NCBI GenBank assembly: GCA_947561715.1
Contig: OX387198.1
Location: 10,974,001-11,038,000, forward strand
Direction: 5' to 3'
DNA length: 64,000 nt
Origin: Ascidia mentula
Taxonomy: Eukaryota > Chordata > Ascidiacea > Phlebobranchia > Ascidiidae
Shown here: one piece after another, positions 34,834 to 47,505 of the stretch
Numbering within the stretch: the stretch's first letter is position 1
Layout: every line of letters starts with the position of its first letter
Position numbers and translations under genes: made by a program
The notes under the pieces: generated by a model
Told to the model about the DNA's origin: nothing
Seen by the model: the letters and a program-made list of their open reading frames with translations, nothing else
Databases searched by the model: none

Positions 34834-35847
34834 CTATTCTTTTGCATCTGCAATTCCGCCACCTGTTATGGAAAATGTGGCTTCGGATTCTGGCATATCT
34901 GGACTGTCATATATCTTTGCTATTCTCAGTTCTCCCCTTCCTTTGCGTAGCGATATTCTGGTAGTTGATGCATGAGCAAGAATGTGCCCCCCAATTGGCT
35001 TCTTTGGATCAGCCTGAAAGGACATTGTGGCTCCTGGATCTGCTGTCATCTGGTTTGTTAGAAATACTGCTACATTGTATTCTTCTGATATTTTTTGCAA
35101 CCTGGACAACATTTGTGCTAGCTTCTGTTGCCTGTCTGCCAATTCGCCACGCCCACTAAAATCAACCCTAAACAAAGCCATTACAGAATCTACAATCAAT
35201 AGTTTAAAAATGCCGGGCTCTTCATGAAACTTAGCAGCAACATGGTCTAACAACTCCATTTGGTGTTCACTTGTGTATGCCCTGGCATACATAACATTGT
35301 CCAGAACAGCATTTTGGTCCAAATCAAACCTGTCCGCAATTGGTCTTAAACGATCAGGTCTAAAAGTGTTCTCTGTGTCTATAAACACCACCTTGCCACC
35401 AGAATAACCATTAGCACCAGGCAGTTGTGTGGTAACAGACAGTGTATGTGAAAGCTGTGTCTTTCCCGTTCTAAACTCACCAAATACTTCAGTAATAGCC
35501 ATGCTTTCTACACCGCCCCCAAGAAGCTTATCCAAGTCTTCACTGCCTGTTGAAATCTTGAATACTTGCCTTCTTTTGCTACTAAAGTTTAGAGCTGATA
35601 TAAAACCTGGGGTTACAAGTTTGGCAGCCGCCTCCTTAATTTTATCCACTTTTGCCTCGGATATACCTTTAATATTGGTTAAATGCTTTCTTGTACTCAT
35701 CTGTATTCCTTTTACTGTGCAAATCCCTGATGTTTTGAGCTTTTTCAGGTCTGCTGCATTAATTCCATGCTCTTGAAGCAGGTCAATGTCTTGGAATATT
35801 GCTTCTTCATCATCAAAGTCACAGTCAGCCACAACTTGATCTTGCAT
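34834..35847 (-). CDS. DMC1: DMC1 meiotic recombinase, intronless
   Basis: A single uninterrupted 337-residue frame matches human DMC1 (340) over its full length. DMC1 is the meiosis-specific RecA/RAD51-family ATPase that forms filaments on single-stranded DNA and drives strand exchange between homologues. It has an N-terminal helix-hairpin-helix region (about 24-75), Walker A GEFRTGKT (123-130), a Walker B strand near 216 ([11 protein letters not shown]), and the DMC1-like C-terminus ending [15 protein letters not shown] and KGIQMSTRK favour DMC1 over RAD51. Vertebrate DMC1 has many introns, so the single exon suggests an ancient retrocopy that took over, or intron loss. No damage is seen and the gene looks functional. 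Confidence 0.95.
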   Translation of the reverse strand: MQDQVVADCDFDDEEAIFQDIDLLQEHGINAADLKKLKTSGICTVKGIQMSTRKHLTNIKGISEAKVDKIKEAAAKLVTPGFISALNFSSKRRQVFKISTGSEDLDKLLGGGVESMAITEVFGEFRTGKTQLSHTLSVTTQLPGANGYSGGKVVFIDTENTFRPDRLRPIADRFDLDQNAVLDNVMYARAYTSEHQMELLDHVAAKFHEEPGIFKLLIVDSVMALFRVDFSGRGELADRQQKLAQMLSRLQKISEEYNVAVFLTNQMTADPGATMSFQADPKKPIGGHILAHASTTRISLRKGRGELRIAKIYDSPDMPESEATFSITGGGIADAKE

Positions 35848-36507
35848 TTTGAAGCTAGTGACTATATTTATATGTGTGTCTAAAGAACTATGTTGACCTG
35901 TCTTAAACCAAATAAACTAGTAAACTGTCAAGTCTGGTATATTGCTGGTAAAGATAAACAATAGTGTAGAGTAGATACAGACACAGTCGGCAATCCACTT
36001 TATAGCGATAGGTCTACTATTTGTCTTCTACGTCATGTAGGTTTCACCTGATTTAAATCCTAGGAATATTGAATGTACTCTAACAAGACCAACGTATTGA
36101 AAAAGCCACCTTTTATAACTTACAAGAAAAGTAAACACATCAAATTTTAAACTTTTCTTCGTAAGTGTACAAAATTAAAGGAACCGCCTGGGGACAAAAC
36201 ACATGTTGCACGTGAACAAAGCAACAATGCAAGCAGCTTTTTATGCAACGAATTTCAAACAAAAATTTCTAATTAAATGCACTTCGAACGTTTTTGTAAT
36301 TGCAAAAGATAGATAGCATTTTAATTTCAATCAAACAAATTACGTGCTGTTTTTGTAAAATAACGTGTACTTTAGTGGTGTTGTAAATTTATTTACATTG
36401 AACCATTGTTTCGGATTTACAAAATTTGTTTCGTTATTACAAAAAAGCGTTTTTGATATCAGAGTTCAATTTTGATTAATCTACAGCAGCTAAACCAGGT
36501 GGTAAAG
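35848..36507. other. Upstream region of DMC1 and 3' end of pseudokinase A
   Basis: AT-rich, with no exon found. It should hold the DMC1 promoter, but no recognisable core element could be named. Confidence 0.5.
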
Positions 36508-39500
36508 TCATTTCTGGAACCTCCTCATAGAAATGTAACGATGAATTCTTTTTCTAAGAGGACCTTTTCCTTTCTTCTTTGCCTCTACTACTTTCTCGTC
36601 AACAGTTTCGTATTGGTTTTCGTCTTTGGATTCCCCTCGAAACTCTTCCAGAATGGCCTAAACAAGGTAAATGAGTTTTCTCGCCGCAATGGGCACAGAC
36701 GCCGTTTTCATTTGTTTAAACACCTGAAGTTTCGGATACGTGGGTCGCATGTCCACCTTGGGATACCAGCAGCGGAGCATAAGCGCGTGAACAGCGTCGG
36801 GAGCAGTTTCGGGCTTTGACGGACGATGGCCAGCTTCAACTCTTTCAAATACTCGACACGTGATTTCTCCTATTCAACAATAACCACAAGTTGTTGTCGC
36901 AAAACTAGTAATAATCTCAAACTTAGGCTACAGTAATGCCCTATTTTCACCAGAGTAGGGAGCTTCCCCGTTCGAGAAAACTTCGTACATGAGCGCCGCG
37001 AGTGACCAAACATCAGAAGCTGGGGAAAACCGTTTGTCTTTTACCGCCTCGATCGCCATCCAGCGGATGGAAGTTGAAGGAAAATCAGGGTCTCCTTTAT
37101 TCATAAGAGAAGTTGCTAAAACTTTTCCTACCTTTAATACATTTTTGACACTAATTTAACCCAATAAAGTCGCATTTATCTTTAATACAAACACAATAAC
37201 CAATGCAATGGTCGTGAACTTCATGCTACAGACGTTTCGACTGCTTTGTACAATCATTTTCAGTGTAAAATGAAGGCGAAATGGCAAAATGGTACGGTGA
37301 AGTTGCGATGGGCTATTTTGTTTGTATTAAAGATATATAAAACCGTCAGTTATGTTCTAAGTCGCATTTAATTTTGTGTGTGTTGGGATTTAATCTGGCT
37401 ACAGCATGTAAACGCACCTTCTTTCGTGGTATAGCATCCATCGTTGTTCAGTTTTCTTGCAAGGCCAAAGCCGGACAACTTGCACGTTAGATTGGTATCG
37501 ACAAGAACGTTGGAAGCGCGCACTTGTCGATGTACGTAACCCATACGATTCACGTGGGTAAGAGCTGATGTAATCTAAACCAGCAACGCAAAACGTTTAG
37601 TGAGTGGGGTTTTATAAATTTGCATGCGTTGCAAATGATTGTTTCGATCGCCCGGGGATTTTATGCTGTATGTGGGCGCCAAATAAAATGCAAATTTTTA
37701 TGTTCTACAGGCTAAATAATTCAAAATGGCGTTCAACGTTTTGTTTCAAGTCATGCAAGTCAATTTTCAAGAACATCTTATGGCATCATTAGCTGTTCTA
37801 AACGTTATATGTACTCATAGTTTTGCTTGCACTATCGCCTGTATTCCAATTGCAAGGCCTTTGTTGTTAAAATGCCCGTGATGTAAAATCGAGCTGTTTA
37901 TAAAATAGAACTCCACAAGTTGTATGTTGGCATCACGTTTACCTGCAGTATCATTCTGATTCTCATTTGAAATGAACCCTCGTAATTGCCGCTTTCAAGC
38001 ATGTGCCCCAATAGGTCTTTGTTGGGGTAAAACTTCAGCACCAAACGTGGCGGCGAGGCGTTTACCTGAGGCAACAAATGTTGTTTAAGACTTATGCTGA
38101 ATGAAGTAACTTCAAGTAATACTTCCACTTTTGTTTAGGTCTTACCACTCCAAGCAAGGGGACCACGTGTTGATGACGTAATACGTGAAGGCAAACCGCT
38201 TCCTGCATGACAGCGAGCTCGTCACTAAGGGCCGATTGTTTGGATTTGAGCACAACCTCCAAGTCGCAAAATTTTCCTGACAAAAAGCGAGGTTTCACTA
38301 TTCAAAAACTTACTAGAAAAAATTGTATGCACCTTACCTTTTAACAATACCGCGCGACGGCAACAGAGCTTATCGCTTGAATCGACAATGTCTTCCCTGT
38401 CAATAAAGTTTAGACCCTGCAATGCCGTGATTTCGATCGCCAACTTTGGGCAAACGGCTGTCAAATGGTGCATTAACACGTCGTGCGAAGGTTCTGCAAT
38501 TTATCGACGAAGTTTATGTGCAATGACTGAAACGCACAACCATTTGTTTTTGGCACAAAAAATGTAGTACGGTTTCACCTGAATAAAATTTAAGCAAACT
38601 TGCTACTGAGACGAATCTAACCGAAGGTTCGATGGAATATGTGCGATTAACTTTATTGAAATCTATTTTATAGTGAAAGCACTGAATCTTGTCCATTTCT
38701 TCGGCGAGCAAAGATAACCGGTAGCCGTCGGTGCCTACAAAAAAGTCAAACAAGCATTGGTGAAAATATTTGCCAATGGCAAACTTATGATTCGTTTCAA
38801 CAACTTGCCTTTTCTCACTAAGTGCAACCCCGGGCTCTTTCCGCCGTCCAACAGAAACGCCTCAGTGAGGTCACGTGACAATGACCCAACGTAATATCTG
38901 GTAAAAAACAAACCATCATAATTGTTTTATAACTTCCCGGTGCAAAATATTTGAATAATTAATCTGAATAAAAAAGCCCAAGCTGTATGCTGTTGATCAT
39001 GTTACATAAGGTAGTAGACGTTTCGAACTCTGACTGTGTTTTAAAAGTCCCAGTGTTTTAAACGGCTTGTAATCCGAATTTGCAGCATGCATTTTCTCGC
39101 CAACGCCTATTGAAAGTTAAATAAAGTTGATATATCACGTCGCCTGAGGGAGGCCAAGACGTTGGTTAGATGACTTATAACGTTCTGGGGTACGATGCTC
39201 GCTTTTATTTAAACGTGGACTTACGCACGGTGGAATTTCTTTGCGAAGAAATGTGGGTTTTGGCCAATAAACCCATTTGTCTTTCGTAAAGTAACAAATC
39301 AACAATATTTTGTTTCTCTTGATTATTTTAGTAAAGGTAAGAGGCAGTGAAATGAATACATTTGCCAAACACAGGTATGACTTTTTGAACACGTTGATTT
39401 ATTGGGCATATTAGGTGTAAATAGTTAACACAGATTTTTTCCACCTGTAATGACCAAAGCGGTGCCACGTCTAAATCTCAACCAAAAGTTGTTCGCCGTT

Positions 39501-39905
39501 TTGACATTGCGGGTTTGATAAACGTTCACATCGTGCATGATATCATATATGCGGAAGAGGTTATATTCATACTCTGTGTCACTCTTTGAGTACAATCAAA
39601 AGTAGGAAGTCACACCAGTGTACGTTTAATAATGGTAAACCTCTGTGTCACCTTTGTGTTGTATAATATACTGCAGAACTTCCAGGTTACGCAAATCGGG
39701 CGCCACGATCCATCCCAATTTATGGACAGACAGGGCCAGTATGCACACTATTTGCAAATAACATTATCAAAGCCGCTTATGCTAAAATATATCTTGATTC
39801 AGCTTATACATTGTGGGAAAAACACTTGACTTTAACATCTACAGGACCGAATACTTACGGTTGACCAGAAATGGAATCTTTTCGAACGGGTCTTGACTTC
39901 GCCAT
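36508..39905 (-). CDS. SH2-tyrosine-kinase-like protein A, probable pseudokinase
   Basis: Ten minus-strand exons join in frame to 439 residues: 39859-39905, 38809-38897, 38579-38734, 38338-38493, 38146-38276, 37943-38065, 37418-37574, 36951-37115, 36724-36869 and 36508-36657. An SH2 domain (YYVGSLSR, LHLVRKG, FHYKID) covers about 17-98 and keeps the phosphotyrosine-binding Arg. The kinase domain has no Gly-rich loop. It keeps a lysine (EVVLKS, K160) and the catalytic-loop Asn (N256), but HRD is HRQ (249-251) and DFG is GFG (269-271). RWMAIEA and SDVWSL mark the C-lobe. Loss of both catalytic and metal-binding Asp predicts little or no phosphotransfer and a docking role. The tail holds ENQYETVDEK, a possible phosphotyrosine site. 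Intron 2 uses a GC donor. The nearest kinase subfamily is unclear. Confidence 0.85.
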
Positions 39906-42653
39906 TGTGGTGTGCATATACGTTTCAAGTTTCTGTGCGTCAGCCAAAGTTTTAGTCCCATAGACAACACACTTTCACACCATTACACTATATTTATTAA
40001 ACCACGGCTTGAGGGGAATTGAAATTGCCAAATATATCTTCCATACAAAACCTGTCTATGCAAATGCTACCGTTTAAGATAGCTAACTTCCTTATAGCTT
40101 GTCAGCCGAATGAGCAATGCGCATTGACCATCGCAGCAGTAACTGATGTTAGTTTAGTACAGGGCACTGCTATGTGACCTGTGAATAACAAAACTTAATT
40201 CGGGTATTAAATGCTATGATTCATGCGTAGTTGCTGGTGTATCCGCGTGGTTAGATCACTAAGCACAGAAAAACAGAGGTGAAGCCGCGTCACGTTCGCA
40301 GTTGCAAGGTATATGTGTTTCTTTGACATCAAACTTGTTCGATTGGTTAAATCAAAAGAATCAATCTGAAAAAAGCCAAAACAATGACACTGCTGTTGAT
40401 CGTCATGTTTTGGTCTAAACTTTGCAACTAGTACTGTATTTGTCTTAAATGGCGAACTGACTGACAGTTGTGTACACAATGTCCCAACAGATTTATTTCA
40501 TCCAAAATTACTCACACTCTTTAGTGCGAACTTTTGGATATCTGACAAGAAAAGACAGATTCGGCGGTTCCACCAACCAGAACAGACTGGTTCCTGTCGT
40601 CATAGTGACATTTTTCCTAGATTTATGTAAAGTGGTTCGTTCCAGCCGTTTTCAGCGGAAAGAACTTTGTGCCACTTTGTACACTGATAAACGGTGCACT
40701 TGAGTAAAATAAAACATAAGCAATTGGTCTGGTGTGCTGCGGACAAAAAAACAAACATTATTAGCTCTATTGCTTACACATAAGCTATTGATGGTTTTTG
40801 TGACATATTTTTTATACCTATTGGCCTTACGCATATATCTCAGGCTTGTATGTGGGTTGTGTCTCCTCACGTATAGGGTCCTGCAGAGACGCATCACAAC
40901 AATAGTTCACGCCTCGTTTACTGATGTGCGTTGGCAAACAAGCAAGGCTGCGACACTGGCAAAATATTTTGAATCCTACCAAACACCATAACCGAGGTGT
41001 TGTGCCTCGTTCTTTGCACAACGCTAATGCTTGTTTGATCTGATAAACAACAAATTGTTTGAAAAATTCATGCGATGATAATGCATCGTTTTGGCTCAAT
41101 TGTAATGCTTAAAATTTGGCACTTTGTTTTTGAAGATGGTTCATTCAGACAAAATGTTATAAGAAATGTTTGGATAATGCCGATTGGCAAGAGATTGTCG
41201 GGATATGTTTGTACAGTGACGTTGCGCTGCGCTGCGCTGCGCTGCGGAGGCGGTTTTGCTCGTTCGTGCACAAGTCGCATGTAAACCAGTTACTGTTTTT
41301 CCAAAGCGTCGGCAAATTGCACTCTCGTTTCTTTGTTTGTCTGTTATATTTGTCTCCTTATATACATTTGGAAGCACACAGAAATGAGGAAGGTTTATAC
41401 AGTCAAATGATTTTGTACTTTGGCCCCTTGTGCGCGCGTTCGGTTGGAGTTACTATAGATGGATCCATACCTTAAGGTTTTGTTTATTTTATAAACACCG
41501 TCGAGGTAAAGAGATTTTGGGATATTATTCGACTCGGAAATATATGTGGATTTGAATTGAAAAGTGTTAGGCGGTAGAGCTAGACTTACCCAGTACGTTA
41601 ATAACATTGGTGAAAAGGTAATAAGGGGTAAGTACTTACACTGCGCTGGCATTCGCAGTGACAGCTATTTTGGGATAGTCCTATTAAATTATATTGCTTT
41701 TCAATTGTTTAAATGGAAAGTAAAAGACGGTGACGTATATAATTGGTCGTTAACAGTATTTGTATGCAATAAGAAGCAAGTGACAAATCAAGGAATCATA
41801 GACGCGGGTGTTATACGAAACCGTGACCAGTAATACGCCCGCGGTTTCTGGTACTAATCACTGAAAGCGTGCTTGCAACGCTTGAGGAAAATGTCACAAG
41901 TTGCCGATTGACATACGCGGAGGAGCGTGATGTGTGGAAAACAAGGGAAAGCAAATTTGGCGTAGGATGAGATACAGCTGCTGCTGATCTTAGGTTAAGT
42001 TTTTTGGAAGCACCGCAGGTGGCGGTTATACGTGACGTGCGACCGAAACGCCACAATCTGTTTGCTCGCTTTGACAGCTTTCGCTTTGAAGGTCTCATAT
42101 TGATGACTTTGGGGGCTCTATCAAATCGTTTGAGCAAAGCAGGAAAGGCTTTGTAACGTTGGCTTGGGAAACTTGGTCGTGGTGCACCTACCATGGTAGT
42201 ATCAAATAACAGCAGAAGGCGTTGCAAAACAGTTCATATGCAGATTGGACTTTTAGATATATTACAAACTTGACACGTTTGCTTGCAGAAAAGGGAATGG
42301 AAAGGTAGATGAGGAAAGATATTCTAGTAAATAAAGCACTGTCAAACATCTCTATATGTTTGATATGACAGCTAATCTGTCAGTGGATTTATTGTTTGTT
42401 GATATTTTTGCAAAGAATGTACCCGGTTTCGGTTCAATACCGTGAATTGACCAAACAAAAACGGTGTCATGACTTTCCATTTCTCGTAGGCGCCTGACCA
42501 ACCTTATATAGAGTTGAACGTCATCTACTGACTTGCTTGCCTACCATGAGTCATTCATTATATACACGAGCCTGAAACCAAGTGATTGAAATCATTGTCT
42601 AGCAGTGGATAAGCTTGAGATAGTAATTGTCCTGAAAGTTGAAGTAAATACGA
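39906..42653. other. Shared head-to-head intergenic region of the two SH2-pseudokinase genes
   Basis: The two paralogues start 2.75 kb apart and point away from each other. No exon with splice context was found. The longest open frame (41811-42227, minus, 138 codons) is basic, lacks any known domain and is not supported. A short GCGCT repeat lies at about 41222-41246. Promoters for both genes should be here. Confidence 0.5.
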
Positions 42654-45600
42654 ATGTTCTGCGCCGAAATGAATGACGACGATTACGAGCGTTTGGGTAA
42701 ACCACCCAACCCCCAGCCCAACGACCTGAGACAGTATCCGTAAGTTTTGATTGCATCGACGCTAAAAGTTAACAATGTTTCTTAATAAATGTAAACAGAC
42801 TTTACCGTAGTCTGTTAACCTAACCTAACTGATAAAATTAACCATTTCGCAGGTTTTGCTGTTGTAGAATATAACGTTGCATTTTATTGACCTTTAGATG
42901 ACACAATTAATCATTAAGCTCCCGCTGTGTGTTTGGTTTGTCAATACACAATCATCACAAATTTCAGTAAGAGTATATGGACCTTCCAGGTTAATTGAAA
43001 AAAGCTTTACCGACCAGAAACGGATTTAGTTTCATTTTCAGGTGGTATTATGGCAGCATCTCGCGTTTGGACGCAGAAAACACCCTCCTGCGCGAAGGAA
43101 AACAGGAAGGGACTTTCCTGGTTCGTGAGGCTGGCAAACATGGGACGGGTGAGCCAAAATTCGGGGTTTTATCATCTTTTCCCGATTAAACTGTCACCTT
43201 TCTGCGAACGTGCCTTACCATGCGGGTCTTGCGTAAACTCCTGCGCAATGCGTGACAACTGTTTCCGGGTTTCTGCTTGAGAATACCGGGTGGTTGCGGT
43301 GCTACTTCCAAAATGTTTCACAACTTCTCAGTAGTTCATGACGTGAGCATGTATTGGCAATGGTTGGCATGTATGTTTTAATGTAATGTTAAACTTTCCT
43401 GTTGTGTTTCTCAGAGTTGTAAACCAGAAGAACATTGTTGGACACAAAAACGAATTTTTGTTTAAGGCGGTTCCGCAAGTGAATTTATGACGTAAACTGT
43501 GGCACAGTGTAAATTCAACTGTTTTAAGCCATTGTTTTTTTTATACAAAGGCGCGTATACACTGCGGTATTGCCGTTATTAGCTAAGCACGCTTTAGTAA
43601 TACATCGAACACAATTGTACATCTGCCAATCGTGTCGGCAAAACGCCAAGACTGTATTTCTGCAAATATCACAGTCGCGACAAAATATGTAGTACCCCCA
43701 TGATATTACCGCTCGAAAATGTTTTAACAATGGTTTTCAATGCCATATTGGTCAAACCGCAATGTTGCCTGGTATTGATTTTATTTTGATTGCGTGGGTG
43801 ATACCTAAATGACACGTTCTTCACATTTTCTACAGTTTTGGATCCCTACAGATTGTCTTTGCTTGACTGGAGAGACGGGGGTTGCAAGGTGGTACACTAT
43901 AAGATTCAAATGAACATTTTCGGCAACTTTTACATTGACCCAGAAAAGACCTTTCCCACCCTTCAACTCCTCATTAAACATTATCGAGGTAAACATATCT
44001 ACAAAACAAGATACCATATGCAACACTGCATATTTGATGGTGTACGGTTTTGCTTCAGAAACTGTTACAGAGATGAGAACACGACTCACTTCTCCGTGCT
44101 CCAGGGGAAGTAGGAATAATACATCTGGATTGGAGATGTCCCGAGATAAGATCACGTTTGTAAATAAGATGTCGTCACACCAAAATAAGCTCAACGAAGT
44201 GTGGAAAGGTAGGGACGATCGGTTTTGCCACTTAAAACTCGCTTACATAAACCCGACAAATCCCACTGTGATTCAAAGCATGTTGTAAACATATCAACAA
44301 CGATTAGCAGTAAAGTGTTTTTATTGTATGTGACAGCAAAGTCGCTCAAAGTTTGAGATACGAACACCGTCGTAAAGTGTACTTAATCATTTTAGATCGC
44401 AAACGTACATCTTTTTTGCAGGAACCCTCGACGAAACTTTATCTGAGGTCGCAATCAAGAAGCAGAAAAATGGAGGGCAGGAGGCGGGGGAGAGACTTCT
44501 CGAAGAGGCGTCAAAGCTAAAGCTCTTGAGACACGACAGCATCACTAGAATAGTGGGAGTTGTGAGTATTTGAGCGTAGGATTTACCACTGCTTGCTGGC
44601 ATTGACGTAACTTTACCACTGTTTGCGAACAGTGACGAAAATACACGGTTACCTAACGCGTGACCAGATTGGAAAAGTTTCTTGTGACATTAAGTTGTAA
44701 AGTTGGCGACAGTAAAACACTCTTTCTGCCTAAACATGGTCACTGAGGTCTGTGCCAACTTCGACAAAATGAAGTGCAACAGTTCCACAAATACACACGG
44801 AACCATTTTTGTCAGGATGTTTTCGTGTGCCACGTGAGTTTCTTCCTGGTGCAATTGGAACAGCACAGCACTAGTTGAGGAAGTTAAAGATAACATGTTT
44901 GAATTGTTCCCCTGCGTTCCTTTGTTGTGATAACCGAACAACATACTACACACTATGGCGGCAGATCATTGTACCTTTATTATTCTAGTAATCCGGATTA
45001 AAATCTTTGCTGCTGTTCCTTAAAACTGCTTATTAACCAACCTTAAACGATTTTGTGTGCATGGGTTCAGGTAACAGAATACCCAACATGCATTGTTACG
45101 GAGTTTGAGCAGAACCAGGACGTCCTTGGGTTTTTGCTTAAGATGGATTGCTACGAAACCGCATCTGCAACCCTTCTGAAAATGGCGCAAGAGGTAACAT
45201 TGTATGTGCTTTGATCGAAAACGCAACGTAACTTGCAAGGATATCGGGCGAATATGAGTATGGCTAAGTGCTTACATGTTGCAGGTTGCGGCAGGCTTGT
45301 ACCACATGTCGAGAATGAAGTTCGTCCACAGAAATGTGCGCGCTGAGAACGTGCTGATTGACAAAAACCTGCACTGCAAGTTGTCCGGCTTCAGCCTTGC
45401 CAGGACTCTCAACGACAATGGCTTTTACTTTACAGCAGAAGGTAACGGTATTGGCTGTTTACACTAGGACGGAAATTTACAATGCGCCACCGCCTATCTG
45501 CGTGTTCTGTATCGCAAACATTAGTCTTCGTCACGTTATAACGACCCGAAGACCGATGGGTAAAAATCAGTCCTGTATTCTTTGATACGCTTTGGTACGC

Positions 45601-46449
45601 TTTGGTACGCTTTGGTTCGCTTTGGTTCGCTTTGGTACGCAACAAAGCAATATTGTTTCGACTTTACCCTGTATAATATAAAATTTATAGAACTTGTAAT
45701 GTAGTTTTTATTGCAGATGATCCGCCATACGAGACAAAGATATATCGGTGGATGGCGATAGAAGGTGCAACAGACGGTCGGTTTTCCACAGCCTCTGACA
45801 TCTGGTCCTACGCAATATTCCTTCACGAGTTGTTTACCAAAGGCGAAATGCCTTACGCGGGTAAATTTTATGAAAACATCATAAACTCGTGAAAAAAATA
45901 TCTAAATTCTTTTGGAAACAAGCAATATAGTTCCAAAGCACAAAAATGCACCACAGGCGTATGTTTATAAAATCTATTGTTTTTTAAATCATCTTTGTGT
46001 GTTTTTTTTTTAGATGTGCTGGCACCGCACGTAATCAACGTGGTTAAGAATGGAATGCGTCCAAAGAAAGAGGCTACCGTTCCAAGTACAGTATACGCAC
46101 TTATGGAAGAGTGTTGGTCGAAAAGACCTGAAAAAAGAGTCGACTTCTCCTATGTTATGGTACTGCATAATCCTAAATATCGTTGTTGAGAAAGCCTTAG
46201 AAAACGTGCATACTATGTATCGTGTAAATTCAAATTGTACCGTGTTTAAGTTCGCATTTACTTAAACTGAGTTTGTTGCAAAAGTTTCTATCAACATAAA
46301 TCGATATTTTTCATGTTTAGAACTACTTGGAAAGTTTGATAACACACTCGAGTAGAACGGCGCCATCGAAGCAGTCAATGACAACCTTTGCCTACCCTGA
46401 GAGGTATGTGAGGTCGAGCAGTCCGTGCGGAAGAAGAGGCAAGCACTAG
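42654..46449 (+). CDS. SH2-tyrosine-kinase-like protein B, probable pseudokinase
   Basis: Ten exons join in frame to 444 residues: 42654-42739, 43042-43148, 43836-43988, 44059-44208, 44422-44561, 45071-45193, 45285-45441, 45717-45860, 46014-46159 and 46321-46449. SH2 (WYYGSISR, TFLVREAG, VVHYKI) covers about 30-115. In the kinase domain the Gly-rich loop is replaced (VNKMSSHQNKLNEVWKG). VAIKK (K178) is kept. HRD is HRN (268-270), with N275 kept, and DFG is GFS (288-290). RWMAIEG, SDIWSY and CWSKRPEKRVDF complete the C-lobe. Exons 6, 7 and 9 are exactly as long as in gene A (123, 157, 146), proving common origin. An ATG at 42669 is an equally good start. The last exon may instead be spliced at a GTATGT before the stop. 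Confidence 0.85.
45583..45640 (+). repeat. 10-bp minisatellite in intron 7 of pseudokinase B
   Basis: About five copies of a 10-bp unit, ACGCTTTGGT or TCGCTTTGGT, lie between the catalytic-loop exon and the next exon. It is intronic and has no visible role. Confidence 0.85.
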
Positions 46450-47505
46450 TGACACAGAAAAATCACCTTCAGTGTTCCAAAAGCTGTCGATTATTACATG
46501 GAAAACGAGAACCATGGGAACATGGAAAAATGATGCTTGTCTTGGAAAGGAGATTTGGTGTAAAATCGACTGACTTTGGTGAAGTTGCGAAAGTGCCAAA
46601 TTGCGGCGATAAACCGCTTAAAAAGCGGGAGAGTTTTTTTCAATATATTTCGACTTTACTGCATTACTTTGCCGCAAAGCTTCAACTCTGTGAAAATATC
46701 GTTTGATGCAATGCGTTGAGTAAAAAGCGAGTAGTGACTTCTTTTTAATTTACTTCCAAACAATGAAATTCTTCTGCAGCTTACGCAATTCACAACATAC
46801 AGTGGCCAACTGTCTGCAGCTTATACAATTCAAGTTCTTGTTACACAGACCGCTTGAGATAAAGAAAGCTTACAAGAATAGTGTTTGTGCGGGAATACCT
46901 TTAAGTGTTAACTATGTATTACTAGTTTCTTGCTGACGGTTTGTTTAACAACTTAAACCCGATTCACTTTATTATTTGTGCCGATGTTATACTTTACAAC
47001 ACAAAACATAACATTTGTCCATTTTCGAACAACCACACTGTTTCAGTTTATTATTATTTGCTAAAAGTCAAATCATTCACACATGTCGCAAGTCCTCAAT
47101 AAAATTTACTACTCGAATACAAAATAAAACGCGTTGTTTTTGTCGTGATAATGACGATGCCGAATTGAAGGCGAAATTTATATATCAGAAACAACATAAC
47201 GACAAAGACTTCGGTTTTCTCTTAACTTGTATAACTTGTTAAAAATCAGATACGAAGTTTTTGTTGCCCATAAGACTGTTTGGAAATTCCTATATATAAT
47301 GAGTTCTATCTGATTGAATACAAACGTGTTGAAATATCACAATTCAAATATTCACAAGAACTGGACTGTTCTTTTAGTTATTGTACATCTAAATTAGTTT
47401 TACTTGTCCTCGTACTAAACATACGCCATGTAGGTTTCCAGATCTCTGTCGGGCAAGAGACATGCAAAACACTTCTCTGGCGCCCTCTTGCGTTCAGGAA
47501 TTGTG
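46450..47505. other. Spacer between two convergent genes, no gene seen
   Basis: It holds the 3' ends of pseudokinase B (plus) and of the CCP-vWA gene (minus). Open frames at 46425-46706 and 47015-47242 show no domain. Confidence 0.55.

Noticed and set aside
41811-42227. 138-codon minus-strand frame between the two pseudokinase genes
   Set aside because: No domain, no splice context, basic low-information composition and no relation to neighbours.
42995-43280. Continuous frames through the SH2 exon of pseudokinase B
   Set aside because: They read across real splice sites; the exon 43042-43148 with phase-matched neighbours explains the SH2 similarity better.
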